Assembly: GCA_947575235.1 (NCBI GenBank)
Contig: CANPMT010000008.1
Coordinates: forward strand, 1-64,000
Length of the DNA stretch: 64,000 nt
Origin: an uncultured Porphyromonadaceae bacterium
GTDB lineage: Bacteria > Bacteroidota > Bacteroidia > Bacteroidales > Muribaculaceae
Direction: 5' to 3'
This document shows, piece by piece, positions 25,479 through 34,543 of the stretch. A model generated the notes under the pieces. It had not been told where the DNA came from, searched no databases, and worked only from the letters and a program-made list of their open reading frames with translations. Each line of letters starts with the position of its first letter. Position 1 is the first letter of the stretch. Both the position numbers and the translations under genes were made by a program.

Positions 25479-26279
25479 ATGCGTAGATTCTTATATTTCA
25501 TACCTGTCCTGCTGTTGTTAAGCTCCTGTGGTGAATATAACAAGGTGCTTAAAAGCAAGGATGTAGACTATCGCTTCGATTACGCCAAGCGCGCTTTCGA
25601 CCAGCGTAAGTACACCCAGGCAGCCACCGTGCTGGAGACAGTCTATACACCCCTCCGTGGAGGACCTAACGGTGAGGAGGCTCTCTTCCTCCTCGCTATG
25701 TCGTATTACGAGAACAAGGACTATCTCAACTCGGGCGTCTATTTCAAGACATACTATTCGCGTTACCCTCGCGGAAAGTTCGCCGAACTCGCCCGTTTCT
25801 ACTCCGGCTACGGTTACTACCTTGACTCACCCGACCCTCAGCTCGACCAGAGCCAGACCATAAAGGCTATCGAGGAGCTCCAGGGATTCCTTGACTATTT
25901 CCCCAAAAGCGACCGCGTAACCATCGCCCAGAATGCCATATTCGAGATGCAGGACAAACTCACTCTCAAAGAGCTGCAGAATGCCCAGCTTTACTATAAC
26001 CTCGGCAACTTCATGGGCAATAACTATGAGGCCGCTATCATTACCGCCCAGAATGCCCTCAAGAACTACCCCTACTCTAAGTTCCGCGAGGATTTCGAGC
26101 TGCTGGTGCTTAAGTCGAAATACCAGGAGGCGCGTCTCAGCGTCAACGAACGCCAGGCCGACCGTTACCGCGATGTCGTGGATGAGTATTTCTCTTACAT
26201 CAACAATTACCCCGACTCGAAAAACCGTAAAGAGGCCGACAATATCTACGAGATTGCACGAAAGCACATTAACGAATAA
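25479..26279 (+). CDS. bamD: Outer membrane protein assembly factor BamD
   Basis: BamD is a lipoprotein of the BAM complex that inserts beta-barrel proteins into the outer membrane. The 266-residue chain starts MRRFLYFIPVLLLLSSCGEY, a clear lipoprotein signal with the lipidated Cys at 17. The rest is built of TPR-like helix pairs: DYAKRAFDQRKYTQAATVLE, ALFLLAMSYYENKDYLNSGVY, FKTYYSRYPRGKFAELARF, TAQNALKNYPYSKF. These match the BamD/ComL fold and length. It is the first gene of a six-gene run, 18 nt before rpoZ. Confidence 0.93.
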   Translation: MRRFLYFIPVLLLLSSCGEYNKVLKSKDVDYRFDYAKRAFDQRKYTQAATVLETVYTPLRGGPNGEEALFLLAMSYYENKDYLNSGVYFKTYYSRYPRGKFAELARFYSGYGYYLDSPDPQLDQSQTIKAIEELQGFLDYFPKSDRVTIAQNAIFEMQDKLTLKELQNAQLYYNLGNFMGNNYEAAIITAQNALKNYPYSKFREDFELLVLKSKYQEARLSVNERQADRYRDVVDEYFSYINNYPDSKNRKEADNIYEIARKHINE

Positions 26280-26297
26280 CTATATATATTCTCCGTC

Positions 26298-26633
26298 ATG
26301 GATTATAAAAAGACTAACGCTCCGCTAAACACTGTGACCCGCGACATGATCGCGATGGCTGAACAGACCGGTAATGTCTACGAAACCGTTTGCATAATCG
26401 GCAAACGTGCCAACCAGATCGCCGTGGAGATGAAGAAGGAACTCGAGAAGAAACTTCAGGAATTCGCATCTACCGACAACCTTGAGGAGGTGTCGGAAAA
26501 CCGCGAGCAGATTGAAATCTCGAAATTCTATGAGAGACTCCCGAAACCTACCCTCATCGCCACTCAGGAATATATCGAGCATAAGCTCTACTTCGCAAAC
26601 CCCGCCAAGGAGAAGGACCGTCTCAACGACTGA
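26298..26633 (+). CDS. rpoZ: RNA polymerase omega subunit (Bacteroidetes RpoZ)
   Basis: This 111-residue protein is the Bacteroidetes form of omega, which helps assemble RNA polymerase around the beta-prime subunit. The conserved N-terminal helix region is visible as NTVTRDMIAMAEQTGNVYETVCIIGKRANQIAVEMKKELEKKL, with the omega-type ANQIA helix. A lineage-specific tail ends in a conserved KPTLIATQEYIEHKLYFANP. The link to bamD just upstream is usual in Bacteroidales. Sequence similarity to E. coli omega is low, so the call rests on the helix pattern and gene order. Confidence 0.85.
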   Translation: MDYKKTNAPLNTVTRDMIAMAEQTGNVYETVCIIGKRANQIAVEMKKELEKKLQEFASTDNLEEVSENREQIEISKFYERLPKPTLIATQEYIEHKLYFANPAKEKDRLND

Positions 26634-26663
26634 TACCCTCCCCTTGAGCCACCCTTGATTCTT

Positions 26664-27731
26664 ATGACATCAAATACTGAAGCCGGATACTCTCCGGCTT
26701 CTTCTGTTCATATCTTCAACCCCGATACTGACTACGCCCTCGCAGCCGGACGCTCGCATTATAACCCCCCGGCAAGTATCCGCCGTCTACGCAGCGGAAT
26801 GCAGCTCTTCCCGGCAACATTCGCACATAGCGGCGACTTTATTGTGGTTGACGATGACTTTGATATCAGCTCTTATCCTCACCCTTCTCATTTGGCCGAG
26901 GCTAAAGCTAAGAATCTGAAACTTATCACATCTGACGAATTAGGCAGCCTCTTTCTCCGCGCCACAGACCCTCTTCCCGTTATCAAGCCCTGGGGGTGGA
27001 ACCATTCACTGAGACATCTGCTGAAAGGTGCCGGCGTCCCTGACAACGCTCTTAAATCTGACGACCGGATCGACGTGCTGCGCAATTTGGCACACCGGCG
27101 CACAACCATCCCTTTCATCAGAGAGCTGAAATCCTCTGTCAGCTTCCCATGTCTGGAGCTACCCTGCGAGTTCACCTCGGTGGAGAGTGCCATGGAGATG
27201 CTCCGCAATCATGGCGACCTTTATTTCAAACTCCCCTGGAGCAGCGCGGGACGCGGTGTGATCCGCGCGTCGGAGATGACTGAAGAGAAGTTGCGTCAAT
27301 GGTTGGGTGGAGGCATACGCCGTCAAGGTTCCGTAATGGGTGAGGTGACCTACCCCCGCTCGGCAGATTTCGCTACTGAATGGATATGCAGTGACGGTGA
27401 TGTAAGGTTCATGGGTCTGTCATGGTTCGCCACCACGCCGGATGGCAGGTATATGGGGAACACCCTCCTATCCGACAACGAGATACTCGACCTGATAAGC
27501 CGTCACACATCGCATATGGACGACAAGCTGATCGCGGCCCAGAAAGATGCCATAACCTCCCTGATAGCACCCCACTACGACGGACCCTTAGGAATAGACA
27601 TGCTCGCCACAACGGAGGGTGACATTAACCCTTGCGTGGAGATAAACCTGCGCATGACAATGGGGATGGCAACCTTATTGACAAGAGAGACAAACGGATT
27701 ATCAAGAGAAAGAAATGGACTCAACAGTTAA
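26664..27731 (+). CDS. ATP-grasp-like protein of unknown substrate
   Basis: I start this at ATG 26664 (MTSNTEAGYSP), 355 residues; the track began at an upstream TTG. The N-terminal third starts VHIFNPDTDYALAAGRSHYNPP, a conserved opening in this Bacteroidales family. Features of an ATP-grasp fold follow: DLYFKLPWSSAGRGV near residue 190 resembles the ATP-binding glycine loop, ATEWICSDGDVRFMG follows, and PCVEINLRMTMGMA near 330 resembles the metal-binding ExN end. The substrate is unknown. It shares a 17-nt overlap with the DUF2520 gene and is inside the bamD-maf operon. Confidence is high that it is a gene, moderate that it is ATP-grasp. Confidence 0.72.
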   Translation: MTSNTEAGYSPASSVHIFNPDTDYALAAGRSHYNPPASIRRLRSGMQLFPATFAHSGDFIVVDDDFDISSYPHPSHLAEAKAKNLKLITSDELGSLFLRATDPLPVIKPWGWNHSLRHLLKGAGVPDNALKSDDRIDVLRNLAHRRTTIPFIRELKSSVSFPCLELPCEFTSVESAMEMLRNHGDLYFKLPWSSAGRGVIRASEMTEEKLRQWLGGGIRRQGSVMGEVTYPRSADFATEWICSDGDVRFMGLSWFATTPDGRYMGNTLLSDNEILDLISRHTSHMDDKLIAAQKDAITSLIAPHYDGPLGIDMLATTEGDINPCVEINLRMTMGMATLLTRETNGLSRERNGLNS

Positions 27732-28473
27732 ATCACCAGTAGTGGCAATCGTCGGTCAAGGGAATGTGGCCACACACCTGTTCCGCGCTTTCGAAGGGGA
27801 AGCGGAGACAGTTCACGTCAATTCACATACTCTCGAAGGCATTCCCCACCCTTGCGATTTTATCCTGATTGCGGTCAAGGATGACGCCATACCCCTCTTG
27901 GCCGAGAGAATCAACGACGCTCTGAAGACTTACCCTACTACCACCCTTCCTGTCGTGGCACACACTTCAGGATCCACTCCCCTCTCCGCTCTCACCCCCT
28001 ACCGGGGTGCCAAGGGTGTGTTCTACCCCTTGCAGACATTCTCCGCCAACGACATTTTAGATTACCGCGAGATACCCTTCTTCATAGAAGGTGAGGATGA
28101 GACGACCGGAGAGAGACTCTCCCGACTGGCCTCCCTTATATCCCGCAACGTCCACATGGCCGACTCCTCAGTGCGGAAGGAGCTGCACATAGCTGCCGTT
28201 TTTGCGTGCAATTACACAAATCATCTGATAAGCATCGCCGACCGCCTTCTGCAGAAGTCCGGTCTTGATTACAAGGTGCTTATGCCGCTTATACGCCGTT
28301 CCATCGGCAAACTTGACCATCTGTCGCCTCACGAGGCCCAGACGGGTCCGGCGATAAGGGATGACCGCCGCACCATCGGTTCGCACCTCGCCATGCTCTC
28401 CGACACCCCCGCGCTGCGACATATTTATGAAACGCTCGCTGACTCTATCAAACAAGAATACTCACCTGAATAA
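27715..28473 (+). CDS. Rossmann-like and DUF2520 domain protein
   Basis: This 252-residue protein has an N-terminal NAD(P)-binding Rossmann fold (VVAIVGQGNVATHLFRAFEG, with GxGxxA in the expected place). The DUF2520 domain follows, seen in VFYPLQTFSANDILDYREIPFFIEG, AVFACNYTNHLISIADRLL and ALTPHEAQTGPA-like LSPHEAQTGPAIRDDRRTI. The family resembles ketopantoate reductase and pyrroline-5-carboxylate reductase-like oxidoreductases, but no reaction is established. It lies next to the kdsC-like gene, a common arrangement in Bacteroidetes. The start overlaps the preceding gene by 17 nt. Confidence 0.9.
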   Translation: MDSTVKSPVVAIVGQGNVATHLFRAFEGEAETVHVNSHTLEGIPHPCDFILIAVKDDAIPLLAERINDALKTYPTTTLPVVAHTSGSTPLSALTPYRGAKGVFYPLQTFSANDILDYREIPFFIEGEDETTGERLSRLASLISRNVHMADSSVRKELHIAAVFACNYTNHLISIADRLLQKSGLDYKVLMPLIRRSIGKLDHLSPHEAQTGPAIRDDRRTIGSHLAMLSDTPALRHIYETLADSIKQEYSPE

Positions 28474-28485
28474 ACCGGATACCCT

Positions 28486-28998
28486 ATGGAAGAACTGACA
28501 AAAATACGCGCATTCGTCTTCGATGTAGACGGAGTGCTCTCCCCCTCCACCATCCCCCTCGGCGAGGATGGATTCCCCACCCGTATGGTCAACATCAAGG
28601 ATGGCTATGCCTTGCAATTGGCTGTGAAGAAAGGATATAAGATCGCCATCATAACAGGTGGCACCTGCGAGGCTGTGCGCCGTCGTTTCGAAGCTCTTGG
28701 CATAACCGATATCTTCATGGGCTCCGCCAAGAAGTTGCCGATACTACGTGAGTGGATAGCCACCAACCATCTCTCGGCCGAGGAGGTTATATATATGGGC
28801 GACGACATACCCGACCTCCCTTGCATGCGCGAGGTCGGATTCCCCTGCGCACCCTACGACGCATGCTGGGAATGCCGAGAGACAGCCCTCTACGTGTCGA
28901 AATTCAGCGGCGGTTACGGTTGCGGACGCGACATCCTGGAGAAAGTCATGAAAGCGCAAGGTGCATGGCTCACCGATGCCGAAGCCTTCGGCTGGTAA
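28486..28998 (+). CDS. KdsC-like HAD phosphatase (3-deoxy-D-manno-octulosonate 8-phosphate phosphatase)
   Basis: This HAD-family phosphatase of 170 residues has no cap domain, the size and shape of KdsC. Motifs are in order: FVFDVDGVLSPSTI (nucleophile Asp), AIITGG (motif II Thr), a lysine in GSAKKLPILREW (motif III), and YMGDDIPDLPCM (metal Asp). KdsC removes phosphate from Kdo-8-phosphate to give Kdo, the sugar linking lipid A and core; this fits the lipid A genes elsewhere in the window. Substrate is by family, not proven; some relatives act on other sugar acids. Confidence 0.88.
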   Translation: MEELTKIRAFVFDVDGVLSPSTIPLGEDGFPTRMVNIKDGYALQLAVKKGYKIAIITGGTCEAVRRRFEALGITDIFMGSAKKLPILREWIATNHLSAEEVIYMGDDIPDLPCMREVGFPCAPYDACWECRETALYVSKFSGGYGCGRDILEKVMKAQGAWLTDAEAFGW

Positions 28999-29034
28999 AT
29001 GGCTCACCCGACTATCAACTAATACAACATATTT

Positions 29035-29616
29035 ATGCTTAACAATTTAGAGAAATACAAGATTCTCTTGGCAAGTAAGTCGCCACGCAGACGCGAGCTG
29101 CTGGAGATGCTGAGGATACCCTTCAACATAATAACAATCGGGGGTATCGATGAGAGCTATCCATCCGAGATTCCACTCTTAGAGGTGCCGGAATACGTAT
29201 CGGAGAAGAAGGCAGACGCCTTCCGCCGCAACATCTGCGACAACGAACTCATCATAACAGCCGACACAATGGTGATCTGCGACAACGAAATCTTAGGGAA
29301 ACCTAAAGATTCAGAGGATGCCAAACGTATGCTCCGCCTCCTTGCCGGGCGCACACATCAGGTGGCCACGGGAGTTACGATAGCCACCGCCGAGAAACGC
29401 ACCTCATTCACAACCGTATCGGAAGTGACCTTCGGTGAGCTGACTGATGAGGAGATTGAATATTACGTCGAGAACTACCAGCCCCTCGACAAGGCCGGGG
29501 CCTACGGCATACAGGAATGGATCGGGGCTGTGGCCGTAAGCGGAATAAACGGGAGCTTCTACAATGTGATGGGTCTCCCCGTCCACCGCCTCTTCCAGGA
29601 ACTCAGATATTTCTGA
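29035..29616 (+). CDS. maf: Maf-like nucleoside triphosphate pyrophosphatase
   Basis: Maf proteins hydrolyse non-canonical or regulatory nucleoside triphosphates in the cytoplasm and are linked to control of septum formation. The 193-residue sequence has the signature start ILLASKSPRRRELLEMLRIPF, the active-site Asp in IITADTMVICDNEILGKPKD, RMLRLLAGRTHQVATGV and the closing GSFYNVMGLPVHRLFQEL. The dTTP/UTP-type (YhdE) or m7GTP-type (YceF) specificity is not decided here. It is the last gene of the bamD operon, and a strong terminator follows. Confidence 0.94.
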   Translation: MLNNLEKYKILLASKSPRRRELLEMLRIPFNIITIGGIDESYPSEIPLLEVPEYVSEKKADAFRRNICDNELIITADTMVICDNEILGKPKDSEDAKRMLRLLAGRTHQVATGVTIATAEKRTSFTTVSEVTFGELTDEEIEYYVENYQPLDKAGAYGIQEWIGAVAVSGINGSFYNVMGLPVHRLFQELRYF

Positions 29617-29631
29617 CTTCTGTTTTAACTC

Positions 29632-29673
29632 CAAAATAAAAGGGACGCTGCCTGCAGCGTCCCTTTTATTTTG
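29632..29673. terminator. Bidirectional terminator between maf and the ROK kinase
   Basis: Perfect 20-nt arms (29632-29651 and 29654-29673) consist of a GGGACGCTGC stem flanked by AAAATAAAA and TTTTATTTT, so a T-run follows the stem on either strand. Confidence 0.9.
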
Positions 29674-29694
29674 TCAGTAAGTATTATCTGTGTA

Positions 29695-30711
29695 TCAGGC
29701 CTCCTCTACGGCAGGAACCGAACGGTCGAACGAGGGAACCTCGTAACGGTACTTCGCCTCCCAGCCGAGGGCTGAGGCACCGAGCACAGCTGCGTCGCTC
29801 TCCTTAAGCTCGGAGAGGATAATCTTTGTCTTGCCACGGAAAATCGGCATAACACTCTTCTCGAAAGCCTCTTTCAGAGGACGCATCAGGATGTCGCCGC
29901 TCTTTGCCAGACCGCCGAACAAGATGATGGCCTGCGGGCTGGAGAAAGCCACCATGTCAGCGAATGCCTGACCGAGGATTGTGCCGGTGTATTCAAAAAT
30001 ATCCTTCGCCAGTTTATCGCCGGCAACAGCTGCGTCATATACATCTTTTGAGGTGATATCCTCAATCTGGAGGTTACGCAGGGTTGAGGGCTCGGTACGC
30101 ACCTCAAGGAACTCGCGGGCTGTGCGGGCCACGCCTGTGGCCGAACAGTAAGCCTCGAGACAGCCTGTGCGGCCGCATCCGCAGATACGTCCGTTGTTGC
30201 GTTTCACAACAAGATGTCCAAGCTCACCCGCGAAACCGTCATGACCGTACACAACCTGACCGTTTACCACGATACCCGAACCGACACCGGTGCCGAGGGT
30301 AATCATGATGAAATCCTTCATACCTCGTGCCGCACCGTAGGTCATCTCACCTAAAGCGGCGGCGTTGGCATCATTGGTGACGGCCACCGGAATACCACCG
30401 AAAGCCTTGCTCACCTTCTCAGCCAAGGGGATGATGGGACCCCAGGGAAGGTTTGGCGGATTCTGAATCTCACCTGTATAGTAATTGGCGTTAGGAGCGC
30501 CGATACCGATACCATAGATCTTATCCTCCGCGTCGTTAGCCTTCAGAAGTCGCTCTACGCCGTCATGAAGTTCAGCCACATAATCGTCAAAGTTGGAATG
30601 CTTGCGAGTCTTGATAGAGTCGCTTGCGATTACCTGACCACGTGCGTCAACGATTCCGAAAACAGTGTTAGTGCCGCCTATATCGACACCCAGTACATAA
30701 GGTTTGCTCAT
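29695..30711 (-). CDS. ROK family sugar kinase (glucokinase-like)
   Basis: This 338-residue cytoplasmic kinase phosphorylates a hexose, most likely glucose, with ATP. Motifs are complete: VLGVDIGGTNTVFGIVD (phosphate loop), GIGIGAPNANY, VTNDANAAALGEMTYGA (catalytic Asp), GTGVGSGIVVNGQVVYGHDG, the sugar-binding GELGH, and the ROK zinc motif CGCGRTGCLEAYCS. There is no helix-turn-helix, so it is an enzyme and not a NagC-type repressor. A TATCTTTG box (complement of 30840-30847) is a likely -7 element, leaving a leader of about 120 nt. It stands alone in its orientation. Confidence 0.92.
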   Translation of the reverse strand: MSKPYVLGVDIGGTNTVFGIVDARGQVIASDSIKTRKHSNFDDYVAELHDGVERLLKANDAEDKIYGIGIGAPNANYYTGEIQNPPNLPWGPIIPLAEKVSKAFGGIPVAVTNDANAAALGEMTYGAARGMKDFIMITLGTGVGSGIVVNGQVVYGHDGFAGELGHLVVKRNNGRICGCGRTGCLEAYCSATGVARTAREFLEVRTEPSTLRNLQIEDITSKDVYDAAVAGDKLAKDIFEYTGTILGQAFADMVAFSSPQAIILFGGLAKSGDILMRPLKEAFEKSVMPIFRGKTKIILSELKESDAAVLGASALGWEAKYRYEVPSFDRSVPAVEEA

Positions 30712-31267
30712 GATACTTTCTAATTATTAAGGAATTATTTAGTTATTTCTGATTTACCCAACATGGTTTTTGAACTGATAATCCACCTCCCTGAGCTGAC
30801 GAACCTATCACAATATCAAGGCCGGTGGTAATTCGCTTGCAAAGATACACTATTTTTTTGATTAATCTTCACAATTAATGTTAAATATTCCACGCAGTAT
30901 AATCCAAACAGAAGCTGACCAAGAGCACGGCAAGGAGGACAGGCTTCCAGCCTGTCAACAAAAGCACAGGAAATTACCCCCCACAACCCCTCCCCCTGTA
31001 TCACTAATACCCTCTTTACCACACCATCTATGAGTCAAAACAGCCACAGAATAATTACTAACAAATGTTAATATATACAAATAAATCAAAATCAATAACC
31101 AATTTTATTTAAAAATTGTGTAATTTCACTCCAAATTATTCTACTGACCGCACTTGGCATTTTTTGTGAACGAAATCTCAAACTTTCAAACGTCACATCT
31201 AATCTCATAGTCTGTCAACCATTAGAATCTCAACTGTCATTTTTTTACTTAACATAAAACCTCATTA
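30712..31267. other. Intergenic region without gene between the ROK kinase and the surface locus
   Basis: No coding frame is convincing in these 556 nt. The left part holds the ROK kinase -7 box (30840-30847, minus strand). A short perfect hairpin GACAGGCT-TCC-AGCCTGTC lies at 30938-30956. The right part, about 31060-31260, is strongly AT-rich and probably carries the promoter of the surface locus, but I could not find a clean TTTG plus TAnnTTTG pair. Confidence 0.6.
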
Positions 31268-32782
31268 ATGAAACAAAGACTACTAAGCCTGTTGTTGCCC
31301 CTGATGCTATGCGGCGGACACGCCATGGCACAAAAGCTTGTGGTGCGGAATTTCAAACCGCGACCAAGCGACCTGACGGCCAACACGCATGGCACCTCCC
31401 ACACTGACCAGAACGGTCAGACGGCGGCTCTCATCAAGATCAACACCACGCTCGACGACCTTACCTTCGGCGGTACGAACATGGGTGTGGTGCACACGGA
31501 GAAACATCCAGGAGAATGGTGGCTCTACATCCCGCAGCGCTCGCAGCGCATCACTGTGCATCATCCTAAGTACGGCTCCGTGGAGTATTTCTACGACAAC
31601 CCTATCGACGCGGCGAAGACCTATGAGATGGAACTTACATTCGAAGGTCGTGACGTGGGTATCGAAACCTCTGTCCTTAACGCCGACCTAACTATCGACG
31701 GCGAGGCTCTCGGGACATCCCCGCAAAACCGTTACTTAGCCTACGGACTCCACCCCGTGAAAGCTCGTAAAGGTAACATGGTCTACGAGGGTAACATCAA
31801 CGTAACCCGCGACGGCGACGGCCATTTCGTGCTGAAGATGGTTGACGAGCGCGAGACCTGGGGTGAGGTGACCGTGGAGGTCGACAACAACGCCGACATC
31901 TGGTTTGACGACAAGAAGGTGGGCGTAGGCTCATGGAATGTGCTCCTCCCTGCAGGCGACTATGTGGTTGAGACCCGCGCCGAACGCGCCGACCCGCAGA
32001 CTACCTCTTTCACCGTCAAGCCGAAGCAGAATGAGACTGTCAAAGCCCTCCCCCCTCTTGCTCATGTGGGCTACCTCAAACTCGACATCAAGCCTGAGGA
32101 TATGACCATCACCGACGGCATATCACGGGTGACAGGCGACCCCACCTCACTGACTCTCGGCGTGGGTGAGCATGACTTCACCTTCGCCCGCGAAGGGTAT
32201 CATCCCGTCACAAAGACCTATCGCGTGCGTCGCGACGTTGAGTCGAACGATGTGGTACACCTCAAACCTATCCTCTTCGTAAAACCCACGACTGCCTATG
32301 TGGCTGCCGGATTCACCTATGCCGGAACTCCCGGCGTGTCGGTCACTCTCGGTGGTGTGATCTCAAACATCGACATATCGGCGAGCTACACATTCGGCTT
32401 CGGAGAGTCTGACCCCGTGTATTGGTATGCCGACGAGAGCAATCCTGTCTACGACCAGACCTGCACATATAAGGTAAATACCTTCGCCATACGCGCCGGT
32501 TATCAGATAGGACTCAACCGGAAGATGGCTGTAACCCCCACCTTGGGTTACATCGCCCAGACACTCACCTCATCGGGCGACAAGGGGGAGGGTCTGATGT
32601 GCGGATCGCTCGGAATCGGAGTCAAGGGTCTGTGGGTGCCGGTTCAGCATTTCGGCGTATATCTCCAGCCTGAATACGCCATCCCGGTGCAGAAGAACGA
32701 GTTGGGCACCCAGATTGCAAAGATTGCCGGAATCACCAAAGGTGGATTCATGGTGACCGTGGGCCTCTGTTTCAATATATAA
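31268..32782 (+). CDS. Exported protein with PEGA-like domains and a C-terminal beta-barrel
   Basis: This 504-residue protein has a Sec signal (MKQRLLSLLLPLMLCGGHAMA, cut near 21). The middle consists of beta-rich units with PEGA-like patterns: LNADLTIDGEALGTSPQNRY, VEVDNNADIWFDDKKVGVG, VLLPAGDYVVETRAE and LTLGVGEHDFTFAREGYHP. PEGA units are thought to mediate surface or cell-wall contacts. From about residue 340 the sequence alternates like an outer-membrane barrel (TAYVAAGFTYAGTPGVSVTLGG, ISASYTFGFGES, GFMVTVGLCFNI with a terminal aromatic-containing strand). It is the first gene of the surface locus, 12 nt before the BACON lipoprotein. No precise function is known. Confidence 0.78.
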   Translation: MKQRLLSLLLPLMLCGGHAMAQKLVVRNFKPRPSDLTANTHGTSHTDQNGQTAALIKINTTLDDLTFGGTNMGVVHTEKHPGEWWLYIPQRSQRITVHHPKYGSVEYFYDNPIDAAKTYEMELTFEGRDVGIETSVLNADLTIDGEALGTSPQNRYLAYGLHPVKARKGNMVYEGNINVTRDGDGHFVLKMVDERETWGEVTVEVDNNADIWFDDKKVGVGSWNVLLPAGDYVVETRAERADPQTTSFTVKPKQNETVKALPPLAHVGYLKLDIKPEDMTITDGISRVTGDPTSLTLGVGEHDFTFAREGYHPVTKTYRVRRDVESNDVVHLKPILFVKPTTAYVAAGFTYAGTPGVSVTLGGVISNIDISASYTFGFGESDPVYWYADESNPVYDQTCTYKVNTFAIRAGYQIGLNRKMAVTPTLGYIAQTLTSSGDKGEGLMCGSLGIGVKGLWVPVQHFGVYLQPEYAIPVQKNELGTQIAKIAGITKGGFMVTVGLCFNI

Positions 32783-32794
32783 TTGCCATTTCTC

Positions 32795-34354
32795 ATGAAG
32801 ATTAGTAAGATTAGTAGAAATTGTGTGAATATCCTCTCCCTGCTTCTGCTTTCGGCCACTGTATCCTGTTCGGCCATTAGCGAGGAGGGCTTCTTTCCAT
32901 CCGACGACGGGAAGCTATACATAGATGAGATTTCACCATCCTCCGTGTCGGCCGCTGCCGGCACCACTGAGAGGGTCACAGTATATTCAAACGTGGCATG
33001 GACAGCGACTGTCGACCAGACCTGGGTCACTCTTAGCGACCCTGCCTCAGAATCTGCAGGCTCCAACCGTATTTCGGGTAAGGGACGCCAAGAGATTCTC
33101 CTCACTTTCCAGGCCAACACTACTGCCTCGGAACGTAAAGTGACGCTTACTGTCACTCCCGACGGTGAGGCGGAGGGGGTCAGCTCGGTATCCACCGTTC
33201 TGACTCAAAAGGAACCGAGCTTCTCCGTATATCCCCAGGAGATTACCGACCTGGCGGCATATCAGCCTGAGCAGCAGACCATCAACATCACAGCCATCAA
33301 CAGCTGGACCCTGGAGACTGAATCAAACTGGATCCACGCCGACCTCACTTCGGGCGAGGCTACCGACGGCAACGCCGTGGTTGTGACTCTGACATTCGAT
33401 TCCAACTTCGGAGCCGGACCGCGTGAGGGTCAGGTAGTCGTGACAAGCGGCGACATCACACAGACTGTCACCGTGAACCAGCTCAACGGCCAGAATACCC
33501 TCTCGAACGACACATTGGCGTTTGAGGCAGAGGGTGGGTCGCAGTCAACCGACATCAACTGCGTGGGCGACTGGACCTGCACAATCACCGGATACGACTG
33601 GCTTACAGCCACCCCGACTTCCGGAACGTCAGGTAAGACCACTATCACCGTCACAGCCAAACCCAACGACACCTCATCCGACCGTGAGGCCATCGTCAGT
33701 CTGTCGACCAATAATCAGACAATTCCTCTGAAGGTGACTCAGAAAGCCGGAACAATCATCCTCTCGCAGCAATCAGTCTCTGTCGATGCCGGAGAGCATG
33801 AGATTGCAATAGGTGTAACCTGTCCGGGTGCTTGGACTGTATCTACAGAGGGGACTGCCAACTGGTGTACCGTCCAGTCGAACGCGGGAACTTCTGACAA
33901 CAAGCAGCTCATGGTAAAGATTGCCGAGAACACCGGTGAGGCGCGCACAACATCCTTCAGCGTCACTTTCGGCAGCATAACCCAGACGGTTACTGTAAGC
34001 CAGCAACGTCCTGCACGTCCTGAGGTTGGTCCGATCAACGTAATCTCCGTAGGGAAGCAATCAGTTGAGGCTGAGGCGACTGTCACCAGCTCGCTCGACA
34101 TCCTTGAGAGTGGCTTCGTATACGTGGCGGGACTCAGCGACCCCGAGACCGACCCGTTGCGCCGCAAGGTGCCCTGTGAGGTAATCGACGGCTGGATGCG
34201 CGGCACAATCACCGGACTTGACGAGATGGAGACCTATGTCATCAAGGCATATATCCGCACCGCCACCTACGAGATCTATGGCGACCCTGCCAAGTTCAAC
34301 ACCAACGGTCTGATTCCCGAGGACGAAGACCATCCCACCCCCGACATCCAATAA
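32795..34354 (+). CDS. BACON domain lipoprotein
   Basis: This 519-residue lipoprotein has the signal NILSLLLLSATVSCSAIS, with the lipidated Cys near 26. I start it at the ATG at 32795; the track began at a TTG four codons earlier. The body is a series of four BACON-type beta-sandwiches, each with the pattern of VYSNVAWTATVDQTWVTLSD, e.g. ITAINSWTLETESNWIHADL, INCVGDWTCTITGYDWLTAT and VTCPGAWTVSTEGTANWCTV, each followed by a TVSQ or VTQK strand. A further Fn3-like domain closes the protein (about 420-500). BACON domains in Bacteroidales usually belong to surface proteins handling carbohydrates or mucin. It likely sits on the outer membrane with the preceding barrel as partner. Confidence 0.88.
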   Translation: MKISKISRNCVNILSLLLLSATVSCSAISEEGFFPSDDGKLYIDEISPSSVSAAAGTTERVTVYSNVAWTATVDQTWVTLSDPASESAGSNRISGKGRQEILLTFQANTTASERKVTLTVTPDGEAEGVSSVSTVLTQKEPSFSVYPQEITDLAAYQPEQQTINITAINSWTLETESNWIHADLTSGEATDGNAVVVTLTFDSNFGAGPREGQVVVTSGDITQTVTVNQLNGQNTLSNDTLAFEAEGGSQSTDINCVGDWTCTITGYDWLTATPTSGTSGKTTITVTAKPNDTSSDREAIVSLSTNNQTIPLKVTQKAGTIILSQQSVSVDAGEHEIAIGVTCPGAWTVSTEGTANWCTVQSNAGTSDNKQLMVKIAENTGEARTTSFSVTFGSITQTVTVSQQRPARPEVGPINVISVGKQSVEAEATVTSSLDILESGFVYVAGLSDPETDPLRRKVPCEVIDGWMRGTITGLDEMETYVIKAYIRTATYEIYGDPAKFNTNGLIPEDEDHPTPDIQ

Positions 34355-34355
34355 C

Positions 34356-34499
34356 GACCAAGTAGGGACGCGCCGTGGCGCGTCCACCGGTCTAGAAACC
34401 CCGGACCAAGTAGGGACGCGCCATGGCGCGTCCACAGGTCTGGCGGTAACTCAAAAACCCGGACCAAGTAGGGACGCGCCGTGGCGCGTCCACCGGTCT
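34356..34499. repeat. Three copies of a 38-nt palindrome-bearing intergenic repeat
   Basis: Copies at 34356-34393, 34404-34441 and 34462-34499 share a GGACGCGCCgtGGCGCGTCC palindrome preceded by GACCAAGTAG and followed by ACCGGTCT. Copies 2 and 3 also share about 20 nt downstream. Copy 2 differs slightly (CCAT, ACAGG). They could fold as transcribed hairpins between the BACON and BspA-like genes. Confidence 0.92.
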
Positions 34500-34543
34500 G
34501 GCAGTAACTCAAAAAGAAAAACGAACTAATAAAATAATACATT

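Noticed and set aside
30816-31022. 68-residue minus-strand ORF in the long intergenic region
   Set aside because: Short, overlaps the ROK kinase promoter box and a hairpin, and has no protein-like pattern.
34356-34499. CRISPR array
   Set aside because: Only three copies, the repeats are themselves full palindromes, spacing is 10-20 nt and the intervening sequences of copies 2 and 3 are similar; no cas genes are nearby.
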